Origin: Henriciella sp.
Lineage (GTDB): Bacteria; Pseudomonadota; Alphaproteobacteria; Caulobacterales; Hyphomonadaceae
Direction of reading: 5' to 3'
Assembly: GCA_013213825.1 (NCBI GenBank)
Contig: JABSQA010000010.1
Coordinates: 11,122-44,282, forward strand
DNA: 33,161 nt
The notes beneath the pieces are model-generated. The model worked only from the letters and a program-made list of their open reading frames with translations. It was not told where the DNA came from and did not search any database. Position 1 is the first letter of the stretch, and each line of letters begins with the position of its first letter. The translations under genes and the position numbers were made by a program. This document shows positions 1 through 8,234 of this stretch, one piece after another.

Positions 1-1824
1 CAGGGTGTCATCGGTTGGGCCGAACGCACCGGCTTGGTAGTCGAAGCCAAAGCGACCGGTGATTTCCTCAAACTCCGCTTCTTGGGCTGGACCGCCTTGC
101 GCGAAGCCATTCTGTTCGCCTGGGAACGCTGTGGCTGGCGCCAGAAGCAAGCTCGGCGTATTCTCTTGGCGCTTTTGGTCATTCGTATACCGAAGACCCA
201 AGGTCCAAGTCAGATTGTCTGTGGCGTCCCAATAGGTTTCACCAAAAATACCGAGGGCATCGAGTTTATACGGGCTGCGGCTCAAGAAATATGTACGATC
301 GCCTGGCAAGCTCGTCGCTGCCCCCAAGGCTTCCGCCGTGTTGAAGAAGACGAAATAATTCGTTTCCCCGATGGAATCCAATTTCAAAGCGCCGAGCGTG
401 AAATTGAATGCGCCATCAAAGTCTGACTGAAGACGGGCCTCGAACGAGGTGGTCTCAAAATCGGAACTCGAATTGTCGGTCGCCAGCAAAGTATCCGCAG
501 GTGCCCGTAGTCTTGTATCGACAGGGATTTGCAAGCCGAGCGCTGGCCCACCTGGGAAGTCGCCGTCACCGTCGCCATCAAGGTCTGGAGTCAGCGGTGT
601 GATGTTAAACGGAACCGTACCGATGCCTTTATTATAGTCATCGGTGAAAAGACGGAAATTGTCATTATAGCTGCCCAACAGGGTCAGCGTCAGATCATTT
701 TCGAACTCATACTGAACTTGTGCCTGAACCGTGTTAGATTCCGCCTCAAATGTTGGCACCAGGTTGGTTTCAAACTCGCGAAGATTGCTCGATGTTGTCG
801 CGCCTGCATTACTGTCCGTACCGAAGGCCGAATAAAGGCCAAGGTTCGCGGCCAAGACACCACCCAAGGTACCAGCGGTGTTTACGGTCCCTAGGCCAGG
901 ACGCACTTGGATTGGATTGCCATTAGCGTCACGGGCATAGCCGAGACCTTCAATCTGATACGGCACACAGCCTTGATTGAATGGGAATGGACGGGTGTCC
1001 TTGGTACACAGCTGCTTGGTCGCCCGAGTCCGGGTCGAGTCTTCTTCATAATGCTCGCCCATCACCCAGAACGATAGCTGATCGGTCAGTTCACCGGCCA
1101 GCGTGCCGCGAATGGCCCAGAGATCCCGGCCATCAACATCTTGGGTGCTGCCATCTGGCAGAATGGCATCTGAATAGCCATCCCGCTTCAAATAGGTGCC
1201 CGCGACGCGCGCTGCGAAACGCTCACCGAGTGGCACATTTATGTGTCCAGACAGTTTTTGATTGTTGAATTCGCCATAGGTCAGTTCTGCACTGGCATTG
1301 AATTCTTCAAACACAGGTTTTGCGGTAATCGCGTTGACCACGCCGCCCGTCGCGTTGCGACCATAAAGTGTACCTTGCGGGCCACGGAGGATCTCGATGC
1401 GCTCTACGTCGTAGAACTCAGTCTCGAGCAAGGTTGAACCGGAAGAAGACACGCCATTGGTGTGGGTACCCACGGCCGCATCTGAAGATGCGCCAACCGC
1501 AGCGTTAATGATGCCGCGGATACTGATACCACCCGCGGAGAAGTTGCCCTGAGTTGAGCCGAAATTTGGAATATTGAACTGGAGATCCGAACCGGTCTCA
1601 ATGTTCAAACGTTCCAATGCGTCAGGGTCGAAGGCCGAAACCGCGATCGGTACGTCTTGAATCGATTCGTCCCGTTTTTGCGTGGTCACGACGACTGTGC
1701 TGAGCGTCCGCGCTTCGGCGTCTTCCGTCGCATCTTGCGCAATAGCATGGGGGGCTGCTGCCGTAAGTGCGAGCGCCGAGGCGCCTGCCCAATAGATATA
1801 ATTCGGGCGTCTTCTAACTTTCAT
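1..1824 (-). CDS. TonB-dependent receptor, N-terminal 608 codons (3' end outside window)
   Basis: Outer-membrane active-transport receptor energised by TonB-ExbBD; the substrate is unknown. The frame is open from the ATG at 1824 to the window edge at every stretch I translated, so the gene is cut by the window and not broken. Residues 1-30 form a Sec signal (MKVRRRPNY, then a hydrophobic stretch ending AIAQ). A TonB-box-like segment (TLSTVVVTTQK) and a plug domain follow. The plug contains the family hallmarks IQDVPIAVSAF, ISIRGI and LRGPQGTLYGRNATGGVVN. The barrel then continues to the end of the visible part. A putative outer loop carries two cysteines (KQLC and QGC) that may form a disulphide. 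It is a diverged paralogue of the complete receptor at 2109-5072, closest in the first 170 residues, which points to tandem duplication. It has its own leader and ribosome binding site downstream of the first receptor's terminator. Confidence 0.93.
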   Translation of the reverse strand, partial: MKVRRRPNYIYWAGASALALTAAAPHAIAQDATEDAEARTLSTVVVTTQKRDESIQDVPIAVSAFDPDALERLNIETGSDLQFNIPNFGSTQGNFSAGGISIRGIINAAVGASSDAAVGTHTNGVSSSGSTLLETEFYDVERIEILRGPQGTLYGRNATGGVVNAITAKPVFEEFNASAELTYGEFNNQKLSGHINVPLGERFAARVAGTYLKRDGYSDAILPDGSTQDVDGRDLWAIRGTLAGELTDQLSFWVMGEHYEEDSTRTRATKQLCTKDTRPFPFNQGCVPYQIEGLGYARDANGNPIQVRPGLGTVNTAGTLGGVLAANLGLYSAFGTDSNAGATTSSNLREFETNLVPTFEAESNTVQAQVQYEFENDLTLTLLGSYNDNFRLFTDDYNKGIGTVPFNITPLTPDLDGDGDGDFPGGPALGLQIPVDTRLRAPADTLLATDNSSSDFETTSFEARLQSDFDGAFNFTLGALKLDSIGETNYFVFFNTAEALGAATSLPGDRTYFLSRSPYKLDALGIFGETYWDATDNLTWTLGLRYTNDQKRQENTPSLLLAPATAFPGEQNGFAQGGPAQEAEFEEITGRFGFDYQAGAFGPTDDTL

Positions 1825-1951
1825 GTGTATACTCCTCCCTCGATGCCTTTTTGTTAGGGTGGCATCTAAGTTTCACGTTTCCTCATGGGCTTCCCGTGTT
1901 GTCCGGGAATGCCTCGTGACTATGACAGGGTGAACCGCGACATTTTGTCAA
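1825..1951 (-). promoter_or_regulatory. Promoter-like element, two-hairpin leader and strong RBS of the truncated receptor
   Basis: Read on the minus strand, TTGACA lies at 1951-1946, although no good -10 box stands out after it. Next comes hairpin 1 (1913-1888): arms GGC-A-TTCCCG and CGGGAAGCC, one bulged A, loop GACAACA. Hairpin 2 (1866-1842) has arms GATGCC and GGCATC. A very strong Shine-Dalgarno GGGAGGAG (1839-1832) sits seven bases before the ATG. The same order and almost the same spacing occur before the second receptor. Promoter function is inferred; the inverted repeats and their conservation are visible directly. Confidence 0.55.
1876..1913 (-). repeat. 38-base leader repeat, copy A
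   Basis: This block matches 5122-5159 at 35 of 38 positions and has no gap. It contains hairpin 1 of the receptor leader. One of the three differences falls in the stem, where a C-G pair here corresponds to a U-G wobble in the other copy, so pairing survives at the RNA level. Confidence 0.85.
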
Positions 1952-2043
1952 TGATTTACGTTGGGTGAGGCGCTGTGTTCTTTCAACCACTGCGATCAAC
2001 TTCCCACATTCAATTTCGGCTTTTATTCCAGGTCACTAACGTC

Positions 2044-2070
2044 AAAAGGGCGCCTCATGCTGAGGCGCCC
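2044..2070 (-). terminator. Intrinsic terminator of the complete TonB-dependent receptor
   Basis: A perfect 10-bp stem (GGGCGCCTCA / TGAGGCGCCC, 2048-2070) with a 3-base loop is followed on the minus strand by TTTT (2047-2044). It lies about 40 bases after the stop codon of the receptor at 2109-5072. It should separate that transcript from the downstream receptor, which has its own promoter-like leader. Confidence 0.85.
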
Positions 2071-2108
2071 ATTCGGTTTACAACCATATGGTGTTGTGCC
2101 GAGTTCGA

Positions 2109-5072
2109 TTACCAGCGTTTCGAGATGGTCACGCCATAGGTCGATGGCTCATTCAGGAAGACATTGGTGAACAGGCCAGAGCTATCATCGGTCAGGTATG
2201 CACCCGTGATGACTTCTTCGTCGGTAATGTTCTTGCCGAAGATTTCGACGGACCAATCATTCTCTGTATTCATCAGCTGCAGAGACAAGTTGATATTGTC
2301 CCAGCTCTCCAGAACGTCACGCTGCGTGTTCCAGATGCGGCTGAAAGCCGACGCTTGGTAATAGTAGTCGCCGCGAAGACGGACATCCCAAGCATCGTTA
2401 AACACACCTTCCCATGTATATTCAGCACCGAAGTTGAACGTGGTGTCAGGCGTGCCAGGGAGGGCGTTGCCGTCCAAGTCCTTGGCGTCGCCATCGAAAG
2501 GCTCGAACGCTGTCGCCGTCTGAGCATTGCCATTGCCGTCTGTGTAGCTGACGGTCACGCCGCCCAATCCGAATGCGGCTTCCAGACCTTGCAATGCGCC
2601 TGAGCAAAGCCCCAGCGTATCGCCTGGATTGGCCAACCCGCCAGCGATTGCGCCCAATAGGGTCGCATAGCCTTGAGCGGAGACAACACAATTAGAGGCG
2701 TTCGCAAAATTCTTCAGCACCACCAAGTCGCTGCGACCATTGGTGCGGTCCAGTACAGCAACGCCAAACGTGTCGACCACTTGCGCGTCGAGCAAACCGA
2801 GGTTCGCATTGACGACGAAAGTCGATGCGGGATTCCAGATCGTCTCCAGTTCGAGACCTTTAATTTCGGCGTCGACATTGAAGTTCGCCGACGTCCGATT
2901 GACGATGGCGGAGATCTGGTAGCCTTCATAATTGTAGAAGAACCCGGTTGCGTTTAGCTGCATCGCGCCGCCTGCGAGCGTGTTCTTCGTCCCGACCTCG
3001 TAGGAGTCAATAAACTCCGGGTCGAAGGTTTGGGGCACACCTGACGTATTGTCTGCAGGCTGGGGTGGGTTAATCCCGCCACCTTTATAGCCGCGTGAGT
3101 AGAAGGCATAAATCAATGTGTCTTCCGACCAAGCAAAGTCCGGCGCCCAGTCAAATCCGAAACGGCCTGTGACCTCTTCGAACTGAGCGTTAAGTGTCCC
3201 GTCGCCGCCATTGTTTGCCGTTGCCCCCGGATTAGGGACAAAGACCAATGGATCAGGACGGCCAGCGTCCGCCGTTGCCAAGAAGGTTGGGATGTTCCCA
3301 ACTTCCTTTTTATCGTCCGTGTAACGCAAGCCGAGGGTCAGTTGCAGATCATCGGTGACGTCAAAATAACCTTCACCGAACACCGCAAAACTATCGAGCT
3401 TATATGGCGTGATCGAACGGAAATAGTTGCGATCCGTTCCATTGCCGAGATTATCAAGCGCTGTCGCGCCTGCATTCGCTGGAGCGGCGATTGAGAAAAT
3501 GTCGCCGCCAAGAAGGGCCTGACCGACCGCATTATTGGCTTGGACGAAGGCGGACCCGGTATTGAAGAAAACATAATAGCTTTCTTGCACCGCTGGTCCC
3601 TGATTGACTTCAAAATCGAGCTTAATCGCACCGACATTGAAATTGAACGGGCCATCAAAGTCTGATTGCAAACGGATTTCATGAGAGGTCTGTTCTGACT
3701 CCGAGCCCGAAATATCAGCCTGCTCTAAGAAGTTCGCTTGCCCAAGTTGTGGGTCGCTGACGACTCCGCCTGGAAAGAGCGCAGGAAAAGCCGCGGCGAT
3801 GACAGGAGCTGAGTCACCATTCAACGCAATAAATGGGCCTGGCGTTGTATTGAACGTGAAGGCCGGCGCCGTCTCATTATAGTCTTCTTGCGAGATGTTC
3901 ATCCGCTCATTGAATGACCCGAGATAGGTTGCCGTCAGATTGTCCGTGACGTCATACTCGGCCCGCAACATGTAGAATGTCTGCTCGGTTTCGAAGGTTG
4001 GATCGAAGGAACTCTCAATCGTCCGATAGTCTGGATTGTACGCGCCCGGCTCATTGATGTTGAACAGATTGCCATTCGCGTCCACGGCGCCAGTGACGCC
4101 TGCCAAGGCACCAAAGACACCGCCGCCCAAGGTCGATGCTTGGTTGATACCGCCAAGTGATGCGTTGCTTCGAACAGGCGCATCCACACACCCTTGTGAG
4201 GTGATGATCTGGTCGATGAAGGAAATCGGCGCCCCCCCGAACGAGGTCTTCGTTGGATCGGTGGCACAGAATTGCTTGCCCGACCGCAGACGAGAATCAT
4301 CCTCGTTGAAATGCTCAACCATGACCAGGCCTCTCAGCCGGTCTGTCGGTTCGAATGCCAACGACGCCCGCAAGCTGTAAAGCTCGCGATCATCGATATC
4401 ATTGCCAGTCGTCAAATTGTCGACATAGCCATCGCGGCTGAGATATGAGCCGGCCATGCGCAAAGCTGCGGTCTCTCCGATTGGCAGGTTCACCATGCCT
4501 TTGCCTTTGACCGTATTGTAATTGCCATAGGTCAAACGGGCATCCGCTTGGAACTCTTCAAGCACCGGTTTTGCGGTGATTAGATTGACCACACCGCCGG
4601 TGGCGTTTCGTCCGTAGAGCGTGCCTTGCGGACCCCGCAAAGTTTCAACACGCTCGACATCATAGAACTCAGCTTCGAACAAGCTGTTGGAAGTGAGTGG
4701 GACGTCGTTCAAGTGGACACCCACGCCAGCGTCAGCCGCGGTCGAAACCGCGTCCACGCCAATGCCGCGAATACGGAAGTTGAAGCCGCCAAAGTTGCCT
4801 TTGGTGAAATTCACGTTGGGGATGGCTTTCACAAGGTCAGGGCCACCCGCCAGCTGCATATCGTCCAAGGCGCCTTCATCAAACGCGGACACCGCGATCG
4901 GGACGTCTTGAATCGACTCTTCCGTTTTCTGTGTGGTGACGAGAACTGTACTGAGTGTGCGCGTATTATCCTCGTCTTGGTCTTGCGCAACCGCGACCGG
5001 GGTCGCGGCAGTGATGGCCAGTGCGGATGCGCCGGCTAATAAGACATAATTCGAACGTCGTGAGACTTTCAT
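2109..5072 (-). CDS. TonB-dependent receptor, complete (987 aa)
   Basis: Outer-membrane TonB-gated transporter of unknown ligand. Residues 1-29 form a Sec signal ending AVA before QDQDED. A TonB-box-like segment TLSTVLVTTQK is near residues 39-49. The plug spans about 52-170 and contains IQDVPIAVSAF, FRIRGIGVDAV and LRGPQGTLYGRNATGG. The remainder is beta-barrel with typical strands such as GRFGFDWAPDFAW and AFYSRGYKGGGINPP. The protein ends YGVTISKRW, with the terminal aromatic residue expected of barrel proteins. The length is high but normal for this class of alphaproteobacterial receptors. Cysteine pairs occur in putative outer loops (KQFC with SQGC, and SNC with GLC), the first shared with its tandem paralogue. 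The start is fixed by GGGAGGAG at 5087-5080. It is a single-gene unit closed by the terminator at 2044-2070. Nothing nearby identifies the cargo. Confidence 0.95.
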   Translation of the reverse strand: MKVSRRSNYVLLAGASALAITAATPVAVAQDQDEDNTRTLSTVLVTTQKTEESIQDVPIAVSAFDEGALDDMQLAGGPDLVKAIPNVNFTKGNFGGFNFRIRGIGVDAVSTAADAGVGVHLNDVPLTSNSLFEAEFYDVERVETLRGPQGTLYGRNATGGVVNLITAKPVLEEFQADARLTYGNYNTVKGKGMVNLPIGETAALRMAGSYLSRDGYVDNLTTGNDIDDRELYSLRASLAFEPTDRLRGLVMVEHFNEDDSRLRSGKQFCATDPTKTSFGGAPISFIDQIITSQGCVDAPVRSNASLGGINQASTLGGGVFGALAGVTGAVDANGNLFNINEPGAYNPDYRTIESSFDPTFETEQTFYMLRAEYDVTDNLTATYLGSFNERMNISQEDYNETAPAFTFNTTPGPFIALNGDSAPVIAAAFPALFPGGVVSDPQLGQANFLEQADISGSESEQTSHEIRLQSDFDGPFNFNVGAIKLDFEVNQGPAVQESYYVFFNTGSAFVQANNAVGQALLGGDIFSIAAPANAGATALDNLGNGTDRNYFRSITPYKLDSFAVFGEGYFDVTDDLQLTLGLRYTDDKKEVGNIPTFLATADAGRPDPLVFVPNPGATANNGGDGTLNAQFEEVTGRFGFDWAPDFAWSEDTLIYAFYSRGYKGGGINPPQPADNTSGVPQTFDPEFIDSYEVGTKNTLAGGAMQLNATGFFYNYEGYQISAIVNRTSANFNVDAEIKGLELETIWNPASTFVVNANLGLLDAQVVDTFGVAVLDRTNGRSDLVVLKNFANASNCVVSAQGYATLLGAIAGGLANPGDTLGLCSGALQGLEAAFGLGGVTVSYTDGNGNAQTATAFEPFDGDAKDLDGNALPGTPDTTFNFGAEYTWEGVFNDAWDVRLRGDYYYQASAFSRIWNTQRDVLESWDNINLSLQLMNTENDWSVEIFGKNITDEEVITGAYLTDDSSGLFTNVFLNEPSTYGVTISKRW

Positions 5073-5197
5073 GTGCTTACTCCTCCCTCGTTGCCTTAAA
5101 AAATGGCACGAGTTTTCATTGCGTTTCCTCGAGGGCTTCCCATGTTGTCCGGGAATGCCGCATCACGCATGACGAGGATGTAGGGCGAGTTTGTCAA
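5073..5197 (-). promoter_or_regulatory. Promoter-like element, two-hairpin leader and strong RBS of the complete receptor
   Basis: The layout mirrors the region before the other receptor. On the minus strand TTGACA lies at 5197-5192. Hairpin 1 (5159-5134) has the same GACAACA loop, closed by a G-U pair. A second, smaller hairpin TGCC / GGCA (5108-5092) follows, and then the Shine-Dalgarno GGGAGGAG (5087-5080). TTGACA is 38 bases from the near edge of the 38-base block, within one base of the other copy. The -10 box is not clear. Confidence 0.55.
5122..5159 (-). repeat. 38-base leader repeat, copy B
   Basis: Second copy of the block at 1876-1913, with 35 of 38 bases identical. It lies 49 bases before the start codon, against 51 for copy A. 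Conservation of this non-coding block, while the flanking leader sequence has drifted, argues for function and not merely a recent duplication. Confidence 0.85.
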
Positions 5198-5247
5198 TGA
5201 GTATCCGCGCGGAACGTTATATTGAGCAGTACACTGTGACAATTGGT

Positions 5248-5261
5248 ACACGATATTGTGT
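5248..5261. promoter_or_regulatory. Imperfect palindrome between the receptor and queC
   Basis: ACACGATATTGTGT pairs at 12 of 14 positions about its centre. It lies 47 bases before the queC start in the divergent intergenic region. GTACAC occurs twice here (5229-5234 and 5246-5251). It could be an operator or a chance AT-rich palindrome; there is no second copy in the window to support it. Confidence 0.25.
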
Positions 5262-5308
5262 CGTTTTGAGATACAGAGATAAGAACACTATTAGGAGTGG
5301 AAAATAAT

Positions 5309-6016
5309 ATGTCTGAGCGCTCCGCTCTCGTCCTCTTCTCTGGCGGACAAGATTCGACCATCTGCCTTGCCCACGCACTGGCGCATTATGACCGCGTGGA
5401 GACCGTTGGCTTTGATTATGGCCAACGGCATTCTGTTGAACTGGAATGCCGTCCTAAGATCATAAGCGCGATCAAAGCTGCGTTTCCGCAATGGGCGGAT
5501 AAGTTAGGACAAGACCGGTTGTGCGATGTGTCTGTGCTCAGTGGGATTAGCGACACGGCGATGATCGCGGAGACTGAAATCGTCATCGCGGAAAACGGAT
5601 TGCCGAATACATTTGTCCCCGGACGCAATCTTTTGTTCCTCACCTTGGCAGGGGCGATTGCGTGGCGGCGCGGCATTTCCAACTTGATCGGCGGCATGTG
5701 CGAAACTGACTATTCGGGCTACCCTGATTGTCGGCGTGGGACCCTGGATGCTCAAGCTTTGGCATTGTCGCGTGGCATGGATCGTCCATTCAATATCGAA
5801 ACACCTCTGATGTGGCTTGATAAAGCAGAGACATGGGAATTGGCTCAGGAGCTGGGCGGGCAGAAGCTTGTCAATCTCGTCATCGAGGAGACCCATACCT
5901 GTTATCTCGGGGACCGGGAGCATCGCCATGAATGGGGCTATGGTTGCGGCACTTGCCCGGCCTGTGATCTGCGCGCCAAGGGCTATGAAACTTGGCGTGC
6001 TAAGGTCCCGGCATGA
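5309..6016 (+). CDS. queC: 7-cyano-7-deazaguanine synthase QueC
   Basis: Cytoplasmic ATP-dependent ligase that converts 7-carboxy-7-deazaguanine and ammonia into preQ0, the last preQ0 step in queuosine synthesis. The PP-loop SGGQDS is at residues 11-16. FDYGQRH follows at 35-41. [11 protein letters not shown] is at 132-142. The C-terminal zinc site uses C198, C213, C216 and C219 ([10 protein letters not shown]). At 235 residues it matches the family. I chose ATG 5309, which has AGGAG at 5293-5297 eleven bases upstream. An in-frame GTG at 5297 would add only four residues and overlaps that Shine-Dalgarno. Its stop overlaps the queE start as ATGA, so the two genes are probably translationally coupled. 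It is the first gene of a queC-queE-queD operon. Confidence 0.96.
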   Translation: MSERSALVLFSGGQDSTICLAHALAHYDRVETVGFDYGQRHSVELECRPKIISAIKAAFPQWADKLGQDRLCDVSVLSGISDTAMIAETEIVIAENGLPNTFVPGRNLLFLTLAGAIAWRRGISNLIGGMCETDYSGYPDCRRGTLDAQALALSRGMDRPFNIETPLMWLDKAETWELAQELGGQKLVNLVIEETHTCYLGDREHRHEWGYGCGTCPACDLRAKGYETWRAKVPA

Positions 6017-6663
6017 AGACCTATTCGGTCAAAGAAGCCTATGTGACCTTGCAAGGCGAGGGCGCGCAAACTGGGCGCGCCGCCGTCTTCTTGCGCTTTG
6101 CTGGCTGCAATCTCTGGTCAGGCTTGGAGCGAGATCGCGCAAGCGCGGTGTGCAATTTCTGCGATACGGATTTTGTCGGGACCGATGGGGACAATGGCGG
6201 TAAATTTATCGGCGCTGAAGCTCTGGCAGAGCACGTCCAAAATGTTTGGAACGCAGCTGCCCCGAACGGTGGCACGCCTTATGTTATCTGCACGGGCGGA
6301 GAGCCACTTTTACAACTCGATCCTGAGGCCATTGCGGCGCTCAAAGCCGCGGGTTTCGAAATTGGCATTGAAACCAATGGCACATTAAATGCCCCAACTG
6401 GTATCGATTGGATCTGCGTTAGCCCCAAGGCCAATGCTAAACTCCAACAGGTGACCGGCCAAGAATTGAAACTGGTCTTCCCTCAAGATCAGCCCGAGGC
6501 CCAACCGTCTCAATTTGAAAGCTTGCAGTTTGAACACTTTTTTCTGCAGCCTAAAGATGATACGGCGCACGCCCAGAACATCGCGGCAGCGGCCGCATAT
6601 TGTATGAAGCATCCAAAATGGCGACTAAGCTTACAGACACACAAATTGATCGGTCTGCCGTGA
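6013..6663 (+). CDS. queE: 7-carboxy-7-deazaguanine synthase QueE (radical SAM)
   Basis: Radical SAM enzyme that contracts 6-carboxy-5,6,7,8-tetrahydropterin to 7-carboxy-7-deazaguanine, feeding QueC. At 216 residues it is compact, as expected. The iron-sulphur ligands are C32, C47 and C50, giving CX14CX2C (GCN ... [10 protein letters not shown]) in place of the usual CX3CX2C. This expanded loop is an established variant of proteobacterial QueE. The SAM-binding GGEP is at 95-98 ([10 protein letters not shown]). IETNGT and CVSPKAN further on are also typical. The start overlaps the queC stop by four bases, and queD begins around the queE stop. The product therefore comes from a three-gene operon with an unusual order: QueD makes the QueE substrate but is encoded last. 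Confidence 0.95.
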   Translation: MKTYSVKEAYVTLQGEGAQTGRAAVFLRFAGCNLWSGLERDRASAVCNFCDTDFVGTDGDNGGKFIGAEALAEHVQNVWNAAAPNGGTPYVICTGGEPLLQLDPEAIAALKAAGFEIGIETNGTLNAPTGIDWICVSPKANAKLQQVTGQELKLVFPQDQPEAQPSQFESLQFEHFFLQPKDDTAHAQNIAAAAAYCMKHPKWRLSLQTHKLIGLP

Positions 6664-6677
6664 CCGTCCAAGGCCAA

Positions 6678-7040
6678 ATGTTCGAGATCACCAAAGCGGT
6701 CTCGTTTGAAGCTGCGCATTTTATGGGCGGCAAGCCAGAAGGGCATCCCTATCGTAATGTCCATGGCCACTCGTTCACGCTGGAAGCCACTGTTGCCGGG
6801 ACGGTGCAGCCCGGCGCGGAGTGGGTACAGGATTTTTCCGACCTGTCTGCCATTTTGTTGGAGACTGCCGACAAGCTCGATCACCGTTTGCTGAACGAGA
6901 TTGACGGTCTCGATGTGCCGACGCTGGAACGCATCGCGGTTTGGGCCGCCAATGATCTCAAGCCAAAACTTCCGGGTCTGAAGCGCGTCGCCCTCGGGCG
7001 GCCAAGCTTGAACGAACGTTGTGTATTGGTGTTGAGTTAA
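6678..7040 (+). CDS. queD: 6-carboxy-5,6,7,8-tetrahydropterin synthase family protein QueD, catalytic Cys replaced
   Basis: QueD turns dihydroneopterin triphosphate into the QueE substrate. Zinc-binding histidines H14 (FEAAH), H29 and H31 (VHGHSF) are present, as are H69 of LDHRLLN and E113 near the C terminus (LNERC). The residue matching the catalytic cysteine of E. coli QueD (EGHKCGRLHGH) is tyrosine here (EGHPYRNVHGH). The only cysteine is C115, near the end. The start is uncertain. ATG 6678 gives 120 residues, equal to known QueD, with AAGG only four bases upstream. GTG 6660 (overlapping the queE stop), ATG 6618 and TTG 6600 are in frame and would extend the N terminus. Family and operon context are clear; full activity without the cysteine is not. 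Confidence 0.88.
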   Translation: MFEITKAVSFEAAHFMGGKPEGHPYRNVHGHSFTLEATVAGTVQPGAEWVQDFSDLSAILLETADKLDHRLLNEIDGLDVPTLERIAVWAANDLKPKLPGLKRVALGRPSLNERCVLVLS

Positions 7041-7124
7041 TCTCTCATTGAACGTGCTGGTCTCAGCGGTTTGTGATTTTGAACAAGCTGCCTATACGGA
7101 GAGATCTAGCTTGGGAGGCTCGTC

Positions 7125-8234
7125 ATGACATCGCGATCTGGCTTAACTGGAATATGGGTGATCGCCACAGGCGTGATCATTGGTCTGCTTTATCTTGGCC
7201 GTGATATTCTCGCCCCGTTTGCGCTCGCCATCTTTCTATTTCTGATCATCGAGGGCTTCGCGCGGGCCATTCATGGTCGGTCCGCGATGTTGAAATTGGC
7301 CTGGTCGCGGGCGCTAGCAATACTCGTGGTGATAGGCGGGTTTGTAGGATTCTTGGCGATGATGGCGCGCGGGATCGCTGAGTTTGGTATTCAGGGAGAC
7401 GCGTATTTGCAGCGCATCAATGCCTTGATCGAAGACGCTTACAGTTGGGTCCACCTCTCCGATGCGCCAACGCTGACCGAAATGGTGTTCAATGAATCTG
7501 GCCAAGCCTTTTTGGGGACGATTGCCTCAGCAACCAGCGGCTTAACCGGCGATTTGGTCTTGATCCTGATTTATGTCGCGTTTCTTTTTCTTGCCCAATC
7601 CGCATGGCCAAACAAACTGGACCGGATTTTTGTCGACGGCGATCAGCGCAAGCAAGTGAAAGAGGTTGGGGATGCGGCCCGCCGTGGCATTGAAACCTAT
7701 CTTTGGACTCAGACCGTGATTAGCGCGCTGATTACTGGGCTCACCTATGTGACTTTGCTTTTGCTGGGCGTGGATAATGCGCTGTTTCTCTCGACGCTTA
7801 TTTTCGTCCTCAATTATATCCCGACCATAGGGTCGATTGTGGCCGCTTTGGTGCCACCGCTCTTCGCCCTCGTACAACCGGAAATTGCGGCATGGATTCC
7901 CGGAGATGCGCCGAATGATAGCTATTTCTTTGCCCTAATGGTGTTTGCGGGGGTGAGTTTTTGGCAATTCTCGATCGGCAACTTCGTTCAACCGCGGATC
8001 ATGGGCGATACGCTCAATCTATCCGCCCTGGTCGTTTTGCTCTCCCTGGCGATTTGGGGGGCGATTTGGGGTATTCCCGGCATGTTCTTGTCGGCGCCGT
8101 TAACTGTATTGATGATGATTTTATTTGCACAATCTGATTCTACGCGCTGGATGGCGGTCCTCTTGTCTGCGAATGGCGAGCCTTTGTCGCGCGATACCAG
8201 TACAAACGCGACGGAAGCTGTAGAATCAGTGTAA
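7125..8234 (+). CDS. AI-2E family transporter (PerM/TqsA-like permease)
   Basis: Inner-membrane protein of 369 residues with the AI-2E/UPF0118 layout. Two hydrophobic helices lie near the N terminus (about 8-45) and another at about 62-85. A soluble, amphipathic stretch covers about 90-135. A helix at about 140-160 follows, and a C-terminal group of helices covers about 200-345. The NYIPTIGSIVAALVPPLFAL segment and the later VQPRIMGDTLNLSALVVLLSLAIWGAIWGIPGMFLSAPL region are strong family hallmarks. Members move small molecules or ions; autoinducer-2 export is known for only a few, so the substrate here is open. GGGAGG at 7113-7118 supports ATG 7125. It lies 84 bases after queD on the same strand and may be read through from the que operon, although no functional link is evident. 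Confidence 0.88.
   Translation: MTSRSGLTGIWVIATGVIIGLLYLGRDILAPFALAIFLFLIIEGFARAIHGRSAMLKLAWSRALAILVVIGGFVGFLAMMARGIAEFGIQGDAYLQRINALIEDAYSWVHLSDAPTLTEMVFNESGQAFLGTIASATSGLTGDLVLILIYVAFLFLAQSAWPNKLDRIFVDGDQRKQVKEVGDAARRGIETYLWTQTVISALITGLTYVTLLLLGVDNALFLSTLIFVLNYIPTIGSIVAALVPPLFALVQPEIAAWIPGDAPNDSYFFALMVFAGVSFWQFSIGNFVQPRIMGDTLNLSALVVLLSLAIWGAIWGIPGMFLSAPLTVLMMILFAQSDSTRWMAVLLSANGEPLSRDTSTNATEAVESV

Noticed and set aside
1-1824. Truncated receptor as a pseudogene
   Set aside because: Every segment I translated from the ATG to the window edge stays in one open frame with normal motifs. The gene is merely cut by the window.
5198-5308. preQ1 riboswitch before queC
   Set aside because: I could not fold a convincing preQ1-type aptamer. 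The region has only an imperfect palindrome and a plain AGGAG ribosome binding site.
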